Source of the DNA: an uncultured Gammaproteobacteria bacterium
GTDB lineage: Bacteria; Pseudomonadota; Gammaproteobacteria; Steroidobacterales; XN24
Reading direction: 5' to 3'
Length of the DNA stretch: 36,360 nucleotides
Assembly: GCA_947259915.1 (NCBI GenBank)
Contig: CAMYOC010000016.1
Span: 43,147-79,506, forward strand
Each line of letters begins with the position of its first letter. Position 1 is the first letter of the stretch. A program made the translations under genes and the position numbers. This document shows positions 16,130 through 24,591 of the stretch, piece after piece. Under the pieces are notes generated by a model. It saw only the letters and a program-made list of their open reading frames with translations. It made no database searches and had not been told where the DNA came from.

Positions 16130-19100
16130 TCACGCACCCTCCCCGACGGTGGCCGGCTTGCCGCTGCCATCCCCACGGCTCTCGCTACGCGCCACGTAGC
16201 GCTCCACGAACACATACAGCGCGGGCACCAGCAGTACGCCAACGACGGTGGCCACCAGCATGCCGCTGAATACGGTCATGCCCATCACCACTCTGGCTTC
16301 CGCGCCCGCGCCGCTGGCGACCAGCAGCGGGACCACGCCCAGGATGAACGAGAACGCGGTCATCAGGATCGGCCGGAAGCGCAGTCGCGCCGCCTCCTTC
16401 GCCGCCTCAACCGCACTCTTGCCCTTGTCGGATTCCATCTTGGCAAACTCGACGATCAGGATCGCGTTCTTGGCCGAGAGCCCGATCAGCATTACCAACC
16501 CGATCTGGGCGAACACGTTGTTGACATAGCTCTCGTCGAACAGCCGCGCGAGGAACAGCCCGCCAATGGCGCCGAATACCGCGATCGGCGTCCCCATCAG
16601 CACTGACATCGGCAGCGACCAGCTCTCATACTGGGCGGCGAGGATCAGATAGACAAAGACCAGTGCCATCAGGAAGACCACCGCGCCAGAGCCGGCAGCG
16701 GCCTTTTCCTGATAGGACATGTCGGACCAGGCATAAGACATGTCGCTGGGTAACACTTCGGCCGCGACTTCCTCGAGCGCGGCGAGAGCCTGGGCCGAGC
16801 TGTAGCCCGGCGCCGGTTGTCCGGTCAGCTTGGCGCTGCGGAACAGGTTGAAGCGGTTGGTGAATTCAGGTCCGACGGTACGGCTGGTCGAGACCAGGGT
16901 CGACAATGGCACGGCCTCGCCGCCGTCGTTGCGCACATAGAACATGTCGATGCCGTCGATGCTTGCGCGGTATTCCGGCTCGGCCTGGACGTAGACTTTG
17001 TACAGTCGGCCAAAGCGGTTGAAGTCGTTGACATAGGCGCCACCCAGAAAGGCGCCCACCGAGCTGTTGACCTCGGCCAGGGGCACGCCCAGCTTGAGCG
17101 CCTTGGCATCGTCGATGTCAAGGAAGATCTGCGGCGATTCGGGTCTGAACAGCGTGATGATGTTCGCGATCTCGGGCCGGGCATTGGCCGCCTGCATAAA
17201 GGCCGCGGTCTGCTCGGCCAGATACGCCGGCGTGTTGCCACCCCGGTCCTGCAGCATCATCGTGAAGCCGGAGCCGGTGCCGAGACCCGGGATCGCCGGC
17301 GGTCCAAAGGCGAAACCGATGCCGCCCTTTATCCGGGTAGCGAAGTCCCCGTTGAGCCGACGAACGATCTCGCTGGCGTGATCTTCCGGGTCCGGACGAA
17401 GTTCCCAATCCTTGAGCTGTATGAAGGACATGCCGGCGTTCGGCTGCAGGGTGCCGCTGACGATGCTGTAGCCGGCGACAGCGGTTGCGTTTTGTACCGC
17501 GTCGTACTCCGCGATGATCTCCTCCATCTGCGCGATCACCTCGTCGGTCCGCTGCAGCGAGGCGCCGTCCGGCATGATCAGACCGGTCATCACGTAGCCC
17601 TGGTCTTCTTCCGGCATGAAACCGGCCGGGACGAGTTTGAACAGCAGGAAGATGCCAGCCACGATCGCGATCAGCAGGATGCCGGAGCGATACAGCTTGG
17701 CCAGGAAGAAATCCGCGAGGATCATAAACTTATCGGTGGTCACATCGAGCGCGCGATTGAAGCGCTTGAAGAAGCCATCGAGGAAGCTCTTCTTCTGTTC
17801 GTCTGGCGGCTTCAGCAGTGAGGCCGAAAGGGCCGGGCTGAGCGTCAGCGCATTGATCGAAGATATCGCCACCGAGATCGCGATAGTGATGGCGAATTGC
17901 TGATAGAGTCGCCCCGTTATACCGCCCATCGCGGCGACCGGCACGAACACCGCGATAAGCGACAAGGAAGTCGCGACGATCGGCCCGGACACCTCGCGCA
18001 TGGCCTCGATGGTCGCGTCTTTGGGCGACATCCCCCGTTCCATCTTGAGCGCCACGGCTTCGACGACGACGATCGCGTCGTCGACGACGATGCCGATGGC
18101 CAGCACCAGCCCGAGAAGTGAGAGCGTGTTGATGGAGAACCCGAGCAGCGGAAACACCATAAACGTGCCGATCAACGACACCGGGACCGTGAGTGTAGGG
18201 ATCAGGGTCGAGCGCACATTCTGCAAGAAGATAAAGACCACGAGGATCACGAGGCCGACCGCCTGGAACAGCGTTATCACGATCTCGCGGATGCCCTCAG
18301 TGATCGGTTTCGTCGTGTCCAGCGAGATGACGTATTCCAGATCGTCCGGGAAGCGCTGGGAAATCCGCTCCAGGGTCGCCAGGATCTGCTCCGCGACTTC
18401 CAGGCCGTTAGCATCCGGCAGCTGGAAGATCTGTACCATCGCCGACTTCTGGCCGTCGAGACGCACCTTGTACAGGTAATTTTGTGCCCCCAGCTCGATC
18501 CGCGAGACGTCTTTCAACAGCACCTGGGAACCATCTGGATTCGAACGGATGACGACATTGCCGAACTCGTCCGGTGTCTCGAAGCGGCCGCCGGTTTGTA
18601 CGGTATAGGTGAACTCGTTGCCCGGCGGTGCCGGTTCGCCGCCGATTTGTCCTGCCGGGACAAGCACATTCTGCTGCTTGATCGCGTTGGTAATATCGGA
18701 GACGGTCAGCTCCAACTTGGACAGCTGGTCCGGCCGGATCCAGACTCGCATCGCGTATTCGCTGATGCTGCCGCCGAGGACTTCGGCGTTGCCCACGCCG
18801 CGGATCCGCGCCAGCTCATCGACGACGTTGATCGACGCGTAGTTGCTCAGGAAGTTCTCGTCGTAGGTGCCATTGGGTGAGATCAGTGAGATCAGCAAGA
18901 GTGGAAAGGAGAGCTGTTTCTTGACCGTGACGCCGAGACGCTTGACCTCTTCCGGCAGGCTCGCCTGCGCCTCGGATACGCGGTTCTGCGTCAGCACGTT
19001 GGCCATGTCGAGATCGGTGCCGACCTCGAACGACACGTTCAGCGTCATGCGCCCGTCACTGGAGTTGGTCGAGTTCATGTAGATCATGTCCTCGACGCCG

Positions 19101-19309
19101 TTGACTTTCTGCTCGACCGGAGTCGCCACCGACTGCTCGACGTTGGTCGCGCTGGCACCGGTATAGGTCGCCGAGACCGCCACCATGGGCGGGGTTATCT
19201 CGGGATATTGGGCAATCGGCAGCCGCCCGAGGGCGACCAGGCCGACGATCACGATGATGATCGCAATGACCATGGCTACGATCGGCCGGCGGACGAAAAA
19301 CTCAGCCAC
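16130..19309 (-). CDS. RND multidrug efflux pump, HAE1 (AcrB/MexB) family
   Basis: 1059 residues, the usual length. It opens 'MAEFFVRRPIVAMVIAIIIVIVG' (first helix) and has twelve predicted helices in two repeats with large periplasmic loops. The proton-relay Asp pair is in helix 4 ('GIVVDDAIVVVEAV') and the matching Lys in helix 10 ('LIGLSAKNAILIVEF'). The porter region includes 'NATAVAGYSIVSG' and 'IPGLGTGSGFTMMLQDRGG'. It takes drugs, dyes, solvents or bile-salt-like compounds from the periplasm and inner leaflet and pushes them into the outer-membrane duct using H+. It begins 3 bases after the adaptor gene. Substrates cannot be told from sequence. Confidence 0.95.
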   Translation of the reverse strand: MAEFFVRRPIVAMVIAIIIVIVGLVALGRLPIAQYPEITPPMVAVSATYTGASATNVEQSVATPVEQKVNGVEDMIYMNSTNSSDGRMTLNVSFEVGTDLDMANVLTQNRVSEAQASLPEEVKRLGVTVKKQLSFPLLLISLISPNGTYDENFLSNYASINVVDELARIRGVGNAEVLGGSISEYAMRVWIRPDQLSKLELTVSDITNAIKQQNVLVPAGQIGGEPAPPGNEFTYTVQTGGRFETPDEFGNVVIRSNPDGSQVLLKDVSRIELGAQNYLYKVRLDGQKSAMVQIFQLPDANGLEVAEQILATLERISQRFPDDLEYVISLDTTKPITEGIREIVITLFQAVGLVILVVFIFLQNVRSTLIPTLTVPVSLIGTFMVFPLLGFSINTLSLLGLVLAIGIVVDDAIVVVEAVALKMERGMSPKDATIEAMREVSGPIVATSLSLIAVFVPVAAMGGITGRLYQQFAITIAISVAISSINALTLSPALSASLLKPPDEQKKSFLDGFFKRFNRALDVTTDKFMILADFFLAKLYRSGILLIAIVAGIFLLFKLVPAGFMPEEDQGYVMTGLIMPDGASLQRTDEVIAQMEEIIAEYDAVQNATAVAGYSIVSGTLQPNAGMSFIQLKDWELRPDPEDHASEIVRRLNGDFATRIKGGIGFAFGPPAIPGLGTGSGFTMMLQDRGGNTPAYLAEQTAAFMQAANARPEIANIITLFRPESPQIFLDIDDAKALKLGVPLAEVNSSVGAFLGGAYVNDFNRFGRLYKVYVQAEPEYRASIDGIDMFYVRNDGGEAVPLSTLVSTSRTVGPEFTNRFNLFRSAKLTGQPAPGYSSAQALAALEEVAAEVLPSDMSYAWSDMSYQEKAAAGSGAVVFLMALVFVYLILAAQYESWSLPMSVLMGTPIAVFGAIGGLFLARLFDESYVNNVFAQIGLVMLIGLSAKNAILIVEFAKMESDKGKSAVEAAKEAARLRFRPILMTAFSFILGVVPLLVASGAGAEARVVMGMTVFSGMLVATVVGVLLVPALYVFVERYVARSESRGDGSGKPATVGEGA

Positions 19310-19312
19310 GCG

Positions 19313-20509
19313 TCAGCTCCCCGTGTTCTGCATTGAATCCGGTTCGAGTGATGCGAGATCGACCAGATTGGCGTTGACCATCGAGCCGTTTCGGAGCCGC
19401 AGTAATCCTTCGATAGCCACGCGCTCGCCGGCGGCAAGGCCCTGCTCGATGATGCGAAGATTGCCTATCTCCGGGCCAAGTTCGACGACCCGCAGCTCGA
19501 CGGTGCCGTCGTCGCCGACGACGAAAACGCGGAAGTTGCCCTGCAATTCGGCGACGGCCCGAAGCGGGACCATGACAACATCGTCCCGACGTTCCACGAT
19601 GGCGCGAACCCGGGCGAATTGTCCGGCCAGCACGATGCCTCCCGGGTTATCGAAGTCCGCCTCCAGGGTAAAGGTGCCGGTCGTGGGGTTGATCGCGGCG
19701 TCATAGCCGACGATCTGGCCACGGTGTGGATGGATTGTCCCGTCGGCCAGGATCAGCTGGAGACTGCCATCTTTATCGTGGGTCTCCGGGCCCAGGCTCT
19801 CGCGGAGCTCGGCGAATTTACGCGCGAGACGCAGATAGTCACGTTCGTTGATCGAGAAGCGCACCCGGATCGGATCGTTGCGAGAGACGTAATTCAACAC
19901 CACAGGGTTGGGCTCTGCACCCACAAACTCGCCGACCTTGGCTTCCGAGATGCCGATTGAGCCGTCGATGGGTGCAAGGATGCGCGTATAGCTGAGTTCG
20001 ATCTCCGCTTGTTCCTGCTGGGCCGACGCCGCCTGGAGGGCACCGATCGCGGCCTCGTGACGGGCCACCGCCCCGTCGAGGTCCTGCTGGCTGACCGCCT
20101 TCATCTCGGCCAGCGGCCGGATCCGGCCGAGGTCGGCCTTGGCGTTGGCGAGTAGCGTGCGGGCCTCGGCGACATAGCCCTCGGCCTCGACGACCCTGGA
20201 GCGGAACGAAGCGGGGTCGATGGTATAAAGCAACTGGCCCTTGGTGACCGGACGGCCCTCGAGAAACTCGATACTCTCGAGGAAGCCCTGGACCCGGGCC
20301 CGGATCGGGATGTCCGTCGAGCCGCGGGTCTGCCCGACCAGATCCAGAGTGATATCGGCGTCCCGGGAGACCGCTTCGACCACGGAGATGTCCAGCGGTG
20401 GCGGCGCTGGTGGTTCAGACGGCGAACACGCCGCCAGCAGGCAGGTCGGGATCGCACTTGCCAGCAACAGCCGGCAGCCCCTGGCCGCCATCGTGTTTCG
20501 GCTAGACAT
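19313..20509 (-). CDS. RND efflux periplasmic adaptor (AcrA/MexA family) lipoprotein
   Basis: 398 residues. The signal ends in a lipobox, LLAAC, with the acylated cysteine at 28. It has the barrel-sandwich halves ('GFLESIEFLEGRPVTKGQLLYTID' region and 'YTRILAPIDGSIGISEAKVGEFV' region), a coiled hairpin between them (about 95-165), and a membrane-proximal domain to the end. It joins the pump to the outer-membrane factor. First gene of the operon; a GGGGGG run lies 10 bases before the ATG. No regulator gene adjoins it; the divergent neighbour is a protease, with 270 bases between. Confidence 0.93.
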   Translation of the reverse strand: MSSRNTMAARGCRLLLASAIPTCLLAACSPSEPPAPPPLDISVVEAVSRDADITLDLVGQTRGSTDIPIRARVQGFLESIEFLEGRPVTKGQLLYTIDPASFRSRVVEAEGYVAEARTLLANAKADLGRIRPLAEMKAVSQQDLDGAVARHEAAIGALQAASAQQEQAEIELSYTRILAPIDGSIGISEAKVGEFVGAEPNPVVLNYVSRNDPIRVRFSINERDYLRLARKFAELRESLGPETHDKDGSLQLILADGTIHPHRGQIVGYDAAINPTTGTFTLEADFDNPGGIVLAGQFARVRAIVERRDDVVMVPLRAVAELQGNFRVFVVGDDGTVELRVVELGPEIGNLRIIEQGLAAGERVAIEGLLRLRNGSMVNANLVDLASLEPDSMQNTGS

Positions 20510-20779
20510 GGTTTATCAACCCCCCGGTTCAAGTCGGCCCTACACTAAATCTTTCGCTTGATCTGGTCCATGGAAATCGCGGCGACGAGCCGCCTGGCGA
20601 CAAATAGTCTGCGAAAAACGGGCACATTGGCAAACCTGGTCCGGTGCCCCGGTGGGTGCTCGGGATGCTGGCTGTCATCGTGGCGGATGCGCCCACCGTT
20701 ATCGCCTATACTCGCTTGCCCCTCATTAACGGTCAGGCGGCACAGGAATTCCGACAACACCATTGGGACAGGCCCCGAG

Positions 20780-22219
20780 ATGAAAACTGCTCACGTCGTT
20801 TTATTGCATCGTCGCCAACGCGCCCTGGTTCTGCTGCTCGGCTGTGCCGCGATGCTCCTGGGTGATCCGGCCGCGGCAGCCGATCGCGCAGTAAAACGTC
20901 TCGAAGAGATCAGCGCCGGTGTCGAGACGCTGGCACGGGCGGTCAACCCGGCGGTGGTCGAAGTGGTCGTCATCGGGTTCGAGGTGTCTCCATCCGGCCG
21001 TCGTTCCCGCTCCCTGACCCGGACCCGTTCCGCGGGTTCCGGGGCGCTGGTTGATCCCGCCGGGTATATCGTCACCAACGCGCACGTGGTCGAGGGCGCC
21101 CAGGATATCCGGGTCCTGCTGACGCCACGCCCGGATGCGGCGGCGGGGCAGAGTTCGGTGCTCAAGGCGGGTGGCGCGGTGCTGCCGGCGACCCTGGTCG
21201 GACTCGATCTGGAGACCGATCTGGCGGTGCTCAAGATCGCGGATGGCGACTATCCCAGCTTGTCTTTTGGCGACTCGGAGGCGCTGCGTCCCGGGCGTCT
21301 GGTGTTTGCCTTTGGCAGCCCGCTGGGGCTGGAGAACTCGGTGTCGATGGGGGTGGTCAGCGCGGTCGCGCGTCAGCTCAAAGCGGACTCGCCGATGATC
21401 TATATCCAGACCGACGCGGCGATCAATCCGGGCAACAGCGGTGGTCCGCTGGTGGATTTGTCCGGCCGCATCGTCGGCATCAACACCATGATCTTTAGCC
21501 AGTCCGGCGGCAACGAGGGCATCGGCTTTGCCGCGCCCAGCAATATCGTCGCCACGGTCTACCAGCGTATCCGCGATGAAGGACGAGTGCGGCGCGGCAT
21601 GATCGGGACCAAGGCACAGACCGTGACCCCGGCGCTGGCCGCCGGTCTCGGTCTGCCGCTCGATCGCGGCGTGATTCTTGCCGACGTATTTCCGGGTGGC
21701 CCGGCGGCACGCGCGGGACTGAGAGTCGGCGATCTGGTGACACGACTGGACGGCAAGCCGATGGAGAACGCGCGCCAGTTCGAGGTCAACCTCTATCTCA
21801 AAGAGATCGGCAGCAGCGTATCGGTGGAGACCCTGCGCGAGGGCGGGGCAGCCACCACCCGCATCACCGTGGTCGAGCGCCCCGATCCGGCGGCGATGTT
21901 TACCGAGCTGCCGGACATCGAACGCAGTCTGATCCCGGAGCTGGGTGTGGTCGCGGTATCGCTGAGCGAAGAGATGATCCGCTCGCTGCCGCCGCTGCGC
22001 GGTGCCAGAGGCGTGCTCGTGGTGGCCGAGTCGCGCGATGCGACCAGCGGCGACAGTCCGTTGCGCAGCGGTGACGTGATCTATGCGCTCAACACCAGCC
22101 GGGTGGCGAGCGTCGACGAGATGCGCGCGCTGATCGCGGCCACGGATCCCGGTGCGCCGCTGGTGCTCCAGGTGGAGCGCCAAAGCCGTTTGCGTTATCT
22201 GCTGGGAATCCGGCCCTGA
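20780..22219 (+). CDS. HtrA/DegP-type periplasmic serine protease with two PDZ domains
   Basis: 479 residues from the ATG at 20780, giving a signal peptide ending 'GDPAAAA'; a longer frame upstream lacks one. The catalytic triad is H102 (TNAHVV), D147 (LETDLAVLKI) and S220 (INPGNSGGPL). A first PDZ domain spans about 265-370 ('DVFPGGPAARAGLRVGDLVTRLDG') and a second, shorter one about 390-475 ('SPLRSGDVIYALN'). It degrades or refolds damaged envelope proteins. A TATACT at 20707-20712 could be its -10 but no -35 fits. It is divergent from the efflux operon; whether the two share stress control is open. It could be called degP- or degQ-like; I give no symbol. Confidence 0.92.
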   Translation: MKTAHVVLLHRRQRALVLLLGCAAMLLGDPAAAADRAVKRLEEISAGVETLARAVNPAVVEVVVIGFEVSPSGRRSRSLTRTRSAGSGALVDPAGYIVTNAHVVEGAQDIRVLLTPRPDAAAGQSSVLKAGGAVLPATLVGLDLETDLAVLKIADGDYPSLSFGDSEALRPGRLVFAFGSPLGLENSVSMGVVSAVARQLKADSPMIYIQTDAAINPGNSGGPLVDLSGRIVGINTMIFSQSGGNEGIGFAAPSNIVATVYQRIRDEGRVRRGMIGTKAQTVTPALAAGLGLPLDRGVILADVFPGGPAARAGLRVGDLVTRLDGKPMENARQFEVNLYLKEIGSSVSVETLREGGAATTRITVVERPDPAAMFTELPDIERSLIPELGVVAVSLSEEMIRSLPPLRGARGVLVVAESRDATSGDSPLRSGDVIYALNTSRVASVDEMRALIAATDPGAPLVLQVERQSRLRYLLGIRP

Positions 22220-22285
22220 ACAGGGCCCGGCCATCGACGCGGCGCGGTCGACATTGCCATCGCTGCGGCCAGCCCTGGCGCTAGA

Positions 22286-23236
22286 ATGCCCATCATGCCC
22301 AACGCCGACCTGCAGACTGCCAGCGCGGTGCTGATGATCCGCCCCACGGCGTTTCACTCCAACCCGCAGACGGCCGCGTCCAATGCGTTCCAGCGCGCGC
22401 CGGACGCGGTCGACAACAAGGTCGAACAACAGGCGGCGGCAGTACAATTCGGGGGTCTGGCAGATGCGCTGCGCGCCGCCGGCATCGAGGTCGTGATCGA
22501 GGAAGATACGACGGACCCGTCCACCCCGGACTCGATCTTCCCCAACAACTGGATCAGCTGTCACGCGGACGGCCGTGTCGTGTTGTTCCCGATGATGGCG
22601 CCGAACCGCCGGCTTGAGCGGCGGCTGGACATCGTCGAACGCCTGACCACCGTCCACGGCTTCCGGATAACGGAGGTCATCGACCTGAGCGGCTGGGAAG
22701 AAGGGAACAAGTTCCTCGAGAGCACCGGCAGCATGGCGCTGGATCGGGTGTCCCGGGTCGCCTATGCCTGTCTGTCGCCGCGCACCGATCTGGAGGTGCT
22801 GGTGGATTTTTGCCATCGGATGGACTTCGAGCCGCTGCCGTTCCTGGCGACGGATCGGGCGGGGGTACCGATCTATCACACTAACGTGATGATGACCCTC
22901 GGTCTGGGCTATGCGGTGATCTGCGATGAGGCGATCGAGGATCCGGACCAGCGCGCGTCGGTGCTAAGGCGATTGCGTGAGAGTGGCCGCGAGATCGTCT
23001 CTATCACGCGTCAACAGATGGGTAAATTCGCCGGCAACATGCTCGAGCTGCGGTCGCAAGAGGGCGGCAGGGTCCTGGCCATGTCGCGACGCGCCGAGGC
23101 GTGTCTGGAGTCATCACAGCGGGAGATCCTGATGCGACATGCGCGCATCCTGACCGCGGCCATCGACGACATCGAGGACAGTGCCGGCGGCGGCGTGCGC
23201 TGCATGCTGGCCGAGATTTTTCTGCCCCGGCGTTAG
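22286..23236 (+). CDS. Amidinotransferase-superfamily hydrolase, CtlX-like (citrulline/arginine type)
   Basis: 316 residues covering one complete pentein-fold domain. Visible motifs are 'SIFPNNWISCHADG' (D82 to about 95), 'KFLESTGSM' (E145), 'IYHTNVMM' (H198) and a C-terminal 'GGGVRCMLAEIF' with the nucleophile C306. This Glu/His/Cys set marks a guanidine- or ureido-modifying hydrolase. The 'NNW' and 'HTNVMM' blocks fit the family annotated as citrulline utilisation hydrolase CtlX rather than arginine deiminase ArcA. The exact substrate is not proven. The start at 22286 or the ATG three codons later cannot be separated. It is convergent with an AhpD-like gene, 5 bases apart, and a second guanidine enzyme lies 530 bases on. 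Confidence 0.8.
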   Translation: MPIMPNADLQTASAVLMIRPTAFHSNPQTAASNAFQRAPDAVDNKVEQQAAAVQFGGLADALRAAGIEVVIEEDTTDPSTPDSIFPNNWISCHADGRVVLFPMMAPNRRLERRLDIVERLTTVHGFRITEVIDLSGWEEGNKFLESTGSMALDRVSRVAYACLSPRTDLEVLVDFCHRMDFEPLPFLATDRAGVPIYHTNVMMTLGLGYAVICDEAIEDPDQRASVLRRLRESGREIVSITRQQMGKFAGNMLELRSQEGGRVLAMSRRAEACLESSQREILMRHARILTAAIDDIEDSAGGGVRCMLAEIFLPRR

Positions 23237-23241
23237 TCGAT

Positions 23242-23613
23242 CTATTCTGTATCCAGGTCCATGTCGTAACCGGTTTCCAGCTGGTCGAGGAACTCCACCG
23301 CCCGCCGCAGATGCGGGATGACAATGGTGCCGCCGACCACCAGACCGATGCTCATCGCCTCCACGATCTCTTCCCGCGAGGAGCCGGCGCCCATCGCCTC
23401 GGCCAGATGATAGCGGACACAGTCGTCGCAACGCAGCACCAGCGAGGCAACCAGACCCAGCAGTTCACGGACCGGTCGCTCGAGCTGTCCTGCGCCGGAG
23501 TAGGCCAGAGAATCCACCGAGAAGACCCGTTTGATGACACGGTTGTCGAGCGCGAGAATGCGCGTGTTCATGCGTTTCCTGTAGTCCTGGAATTCCTTTA
23601 ATTGATCGCTCAT
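23242..23613 (-). CDS. AhpD-like carboxymuconolactone decarboxylase family protein
   Basis: 123 residues, the full size of a single CMD domain. The redox motif is C62-D-D-C65 followed by H69 ('RCDDCVRYHLAEAMGAG'), with E50 upstream, as in AhpD-type alkylhydroperoxidase proteins. Such proteins use the CxxC-xxx-H as a thiol-disulfide or peroxide-reducing centre; true decarboxylases lack it. It lies between two guanidine-modifying enzymes, convergent with the first and divergent from the second. Whether it works with them is unknown. Confidence 0.85.
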   Translation of the reverse strand: MSDQLKEFQDYRKRMNTRILALDNRVIKRVFSVDSLAYSGAGQLERPVRELLGLVASLVLRCDDCVRYHLAEAMGAGSSREEIVEAMSIGLVVGGTIVIPHLRRAVEFLDQLETGYDMDLDTE

Positions 23614-23763
23614 GGATGCCCTCTCCTGGTCTTGCCGTCCGATCTGTTTGTCGAGACTATTCGCATACTATTCATTAGACTGTCAGCCGCGATCATTATG
23701 AATCAACCCACGTCGCCCGCCGGGCCCGCGGATCGACAGGAATGAGCCAGGTGTGAGTCAGGT

Positions 23764-24591
23764 ATGAGTAACAAAGACCGGATCCTCATGTGCCCGCCGG
23801 ATTTCTTTTCGGTGGACTATGTCATCAACCCGTGGATGGACGGCAACACGGGTTCGCCGGATCTGGAGCTGGCCCGGGAGCAATGGGACGGTCTGAAGGA
23901 ACTTATTTCCCGGGTGGCCGATGTGGTCACGATGAACCCGCAACCGCGTCTGCCGGATATGGTGTTTACCGCGAATGCAGGAGTGGTCTACGGCCGCCGC
24001 GCCATCGCCAGCCACTTCATGCCGATGGAACGACGCAAGGAAGAATTGCACTTCAAGACCTGGTTCCGGGATAACGGCTTCGAACTGCTGGATCTTCCGG
24101 ACGAGATCGGTTTCGAGGGCGCCGGCGATGCGTTGATCGATCGCGCCGGAGCCTGGATCTGGGTCGGTCTCGGGTTTCGCACCGAGGCCGAGGCCCATCC
24201 GCTGATCCGGGACTGGTTCGATCTGGAGGTGGTCTCGGTGCGGCTGGTCGACGAGCGTTTCTATCACATCGATACCTGTATGTGTCCGCTGAACGGTGGT
24301 TTTCTGCTTTACCATCCGCCGGCCTTCGACGAGGCCTCCCGCGCCGAGATCGAGCGGCGCGTGCCAAAGAATCGCCGTATACCGGTCAGCATCGAAAACG
24401 CCGGGCACTTTGCCTGCAACGCGGTCAACATCGGCCACACGATCTTTTTGAACCGGGCCTCGGGGGAGCTGATCCCGGCGCTGGAGGAGCGGGGTTTCGA
24501 AGTGGTGCAGGCGCCGCTGTCCGAGTTCCTCAAGGCGGGCGGATCGGCGAAATGTCTGACGCTCAAGCTTACCGAACCCGTCAAATCCTGA
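23764..24591 (+). CDS. Arginine dihydrolase / DDAH-like guanidine-modifying enzyme (single domain)
   Basis: 275 residues, one pentein domain. Motifs in order: 'MCPPDFFSVDYVINPWM' (9-25), 'MVFTANAG' with N71, 'FEGAGDAL' (E118), 'FYHIDTCMCPL' with H168, and 'GGSAKCLTLKL' with nucleophile C264. The opening motif and N71/H168/C264 match, in position as I recall it, the catalytic domain of cyanobacterial ArgZ/AgrE, which turns arginine into ornithine, CO2 and two ammonia. Dimethylarginine hydrolases have a different residue at the Asn place. Here the second, C-terminal domain of ArgZ/AgrE is absent, so the enzyme is free-standing. The ATG follows two 'GAGTCAGGT'-like stretches. The next gene overlaps its end by 40 bases. 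Substrate assignment is inference. Confidence 0.8.
   Translation: MSNKDRILMCPPDFFSVDYVINPWMDGNTGSPDLELAREQWDGLKELISRVADVVTMNPQPRLPDMVFTANAGVVYGRRAIASHFMPMERRKEELHFKTWFRDNGFELLDLPDEIGFEGAGDALIDRAGAWIWVGLGFRTEAEAHPLIRDWFDLEVVSVRLVDERFYHIDTCMCPLNGGFLLYHPPAFDEASRAEIERRVPKNRRIPVSIENAGHFACNAVNIGHTIFLNRASGELIPALEERGFEVVQAPLSEFLKAGGSAKCLTLKLTEPVKS

Noticed and set aside
20707..20712. TATACT as a full promoter for the HtrA-type protease
   Set aside because: No -35 hexamer of sigma-70 or sigma-E type lies at suitable spacing; kept only as a remark.
20545..20763. 72-codon minus-strand frame between the efflux operon and the protease
   Set aside because: No ribosome site, no family likeness, and it lies in the divergent promoter region.
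20801..22879. 692-codon open frame on the minus strand opposite the HtrA and CtlX genes
   Set aside because: It crosses two well-supported genes on the other strand and is low-complexity, rich in Arg, His and Gln; an antisense shadow.
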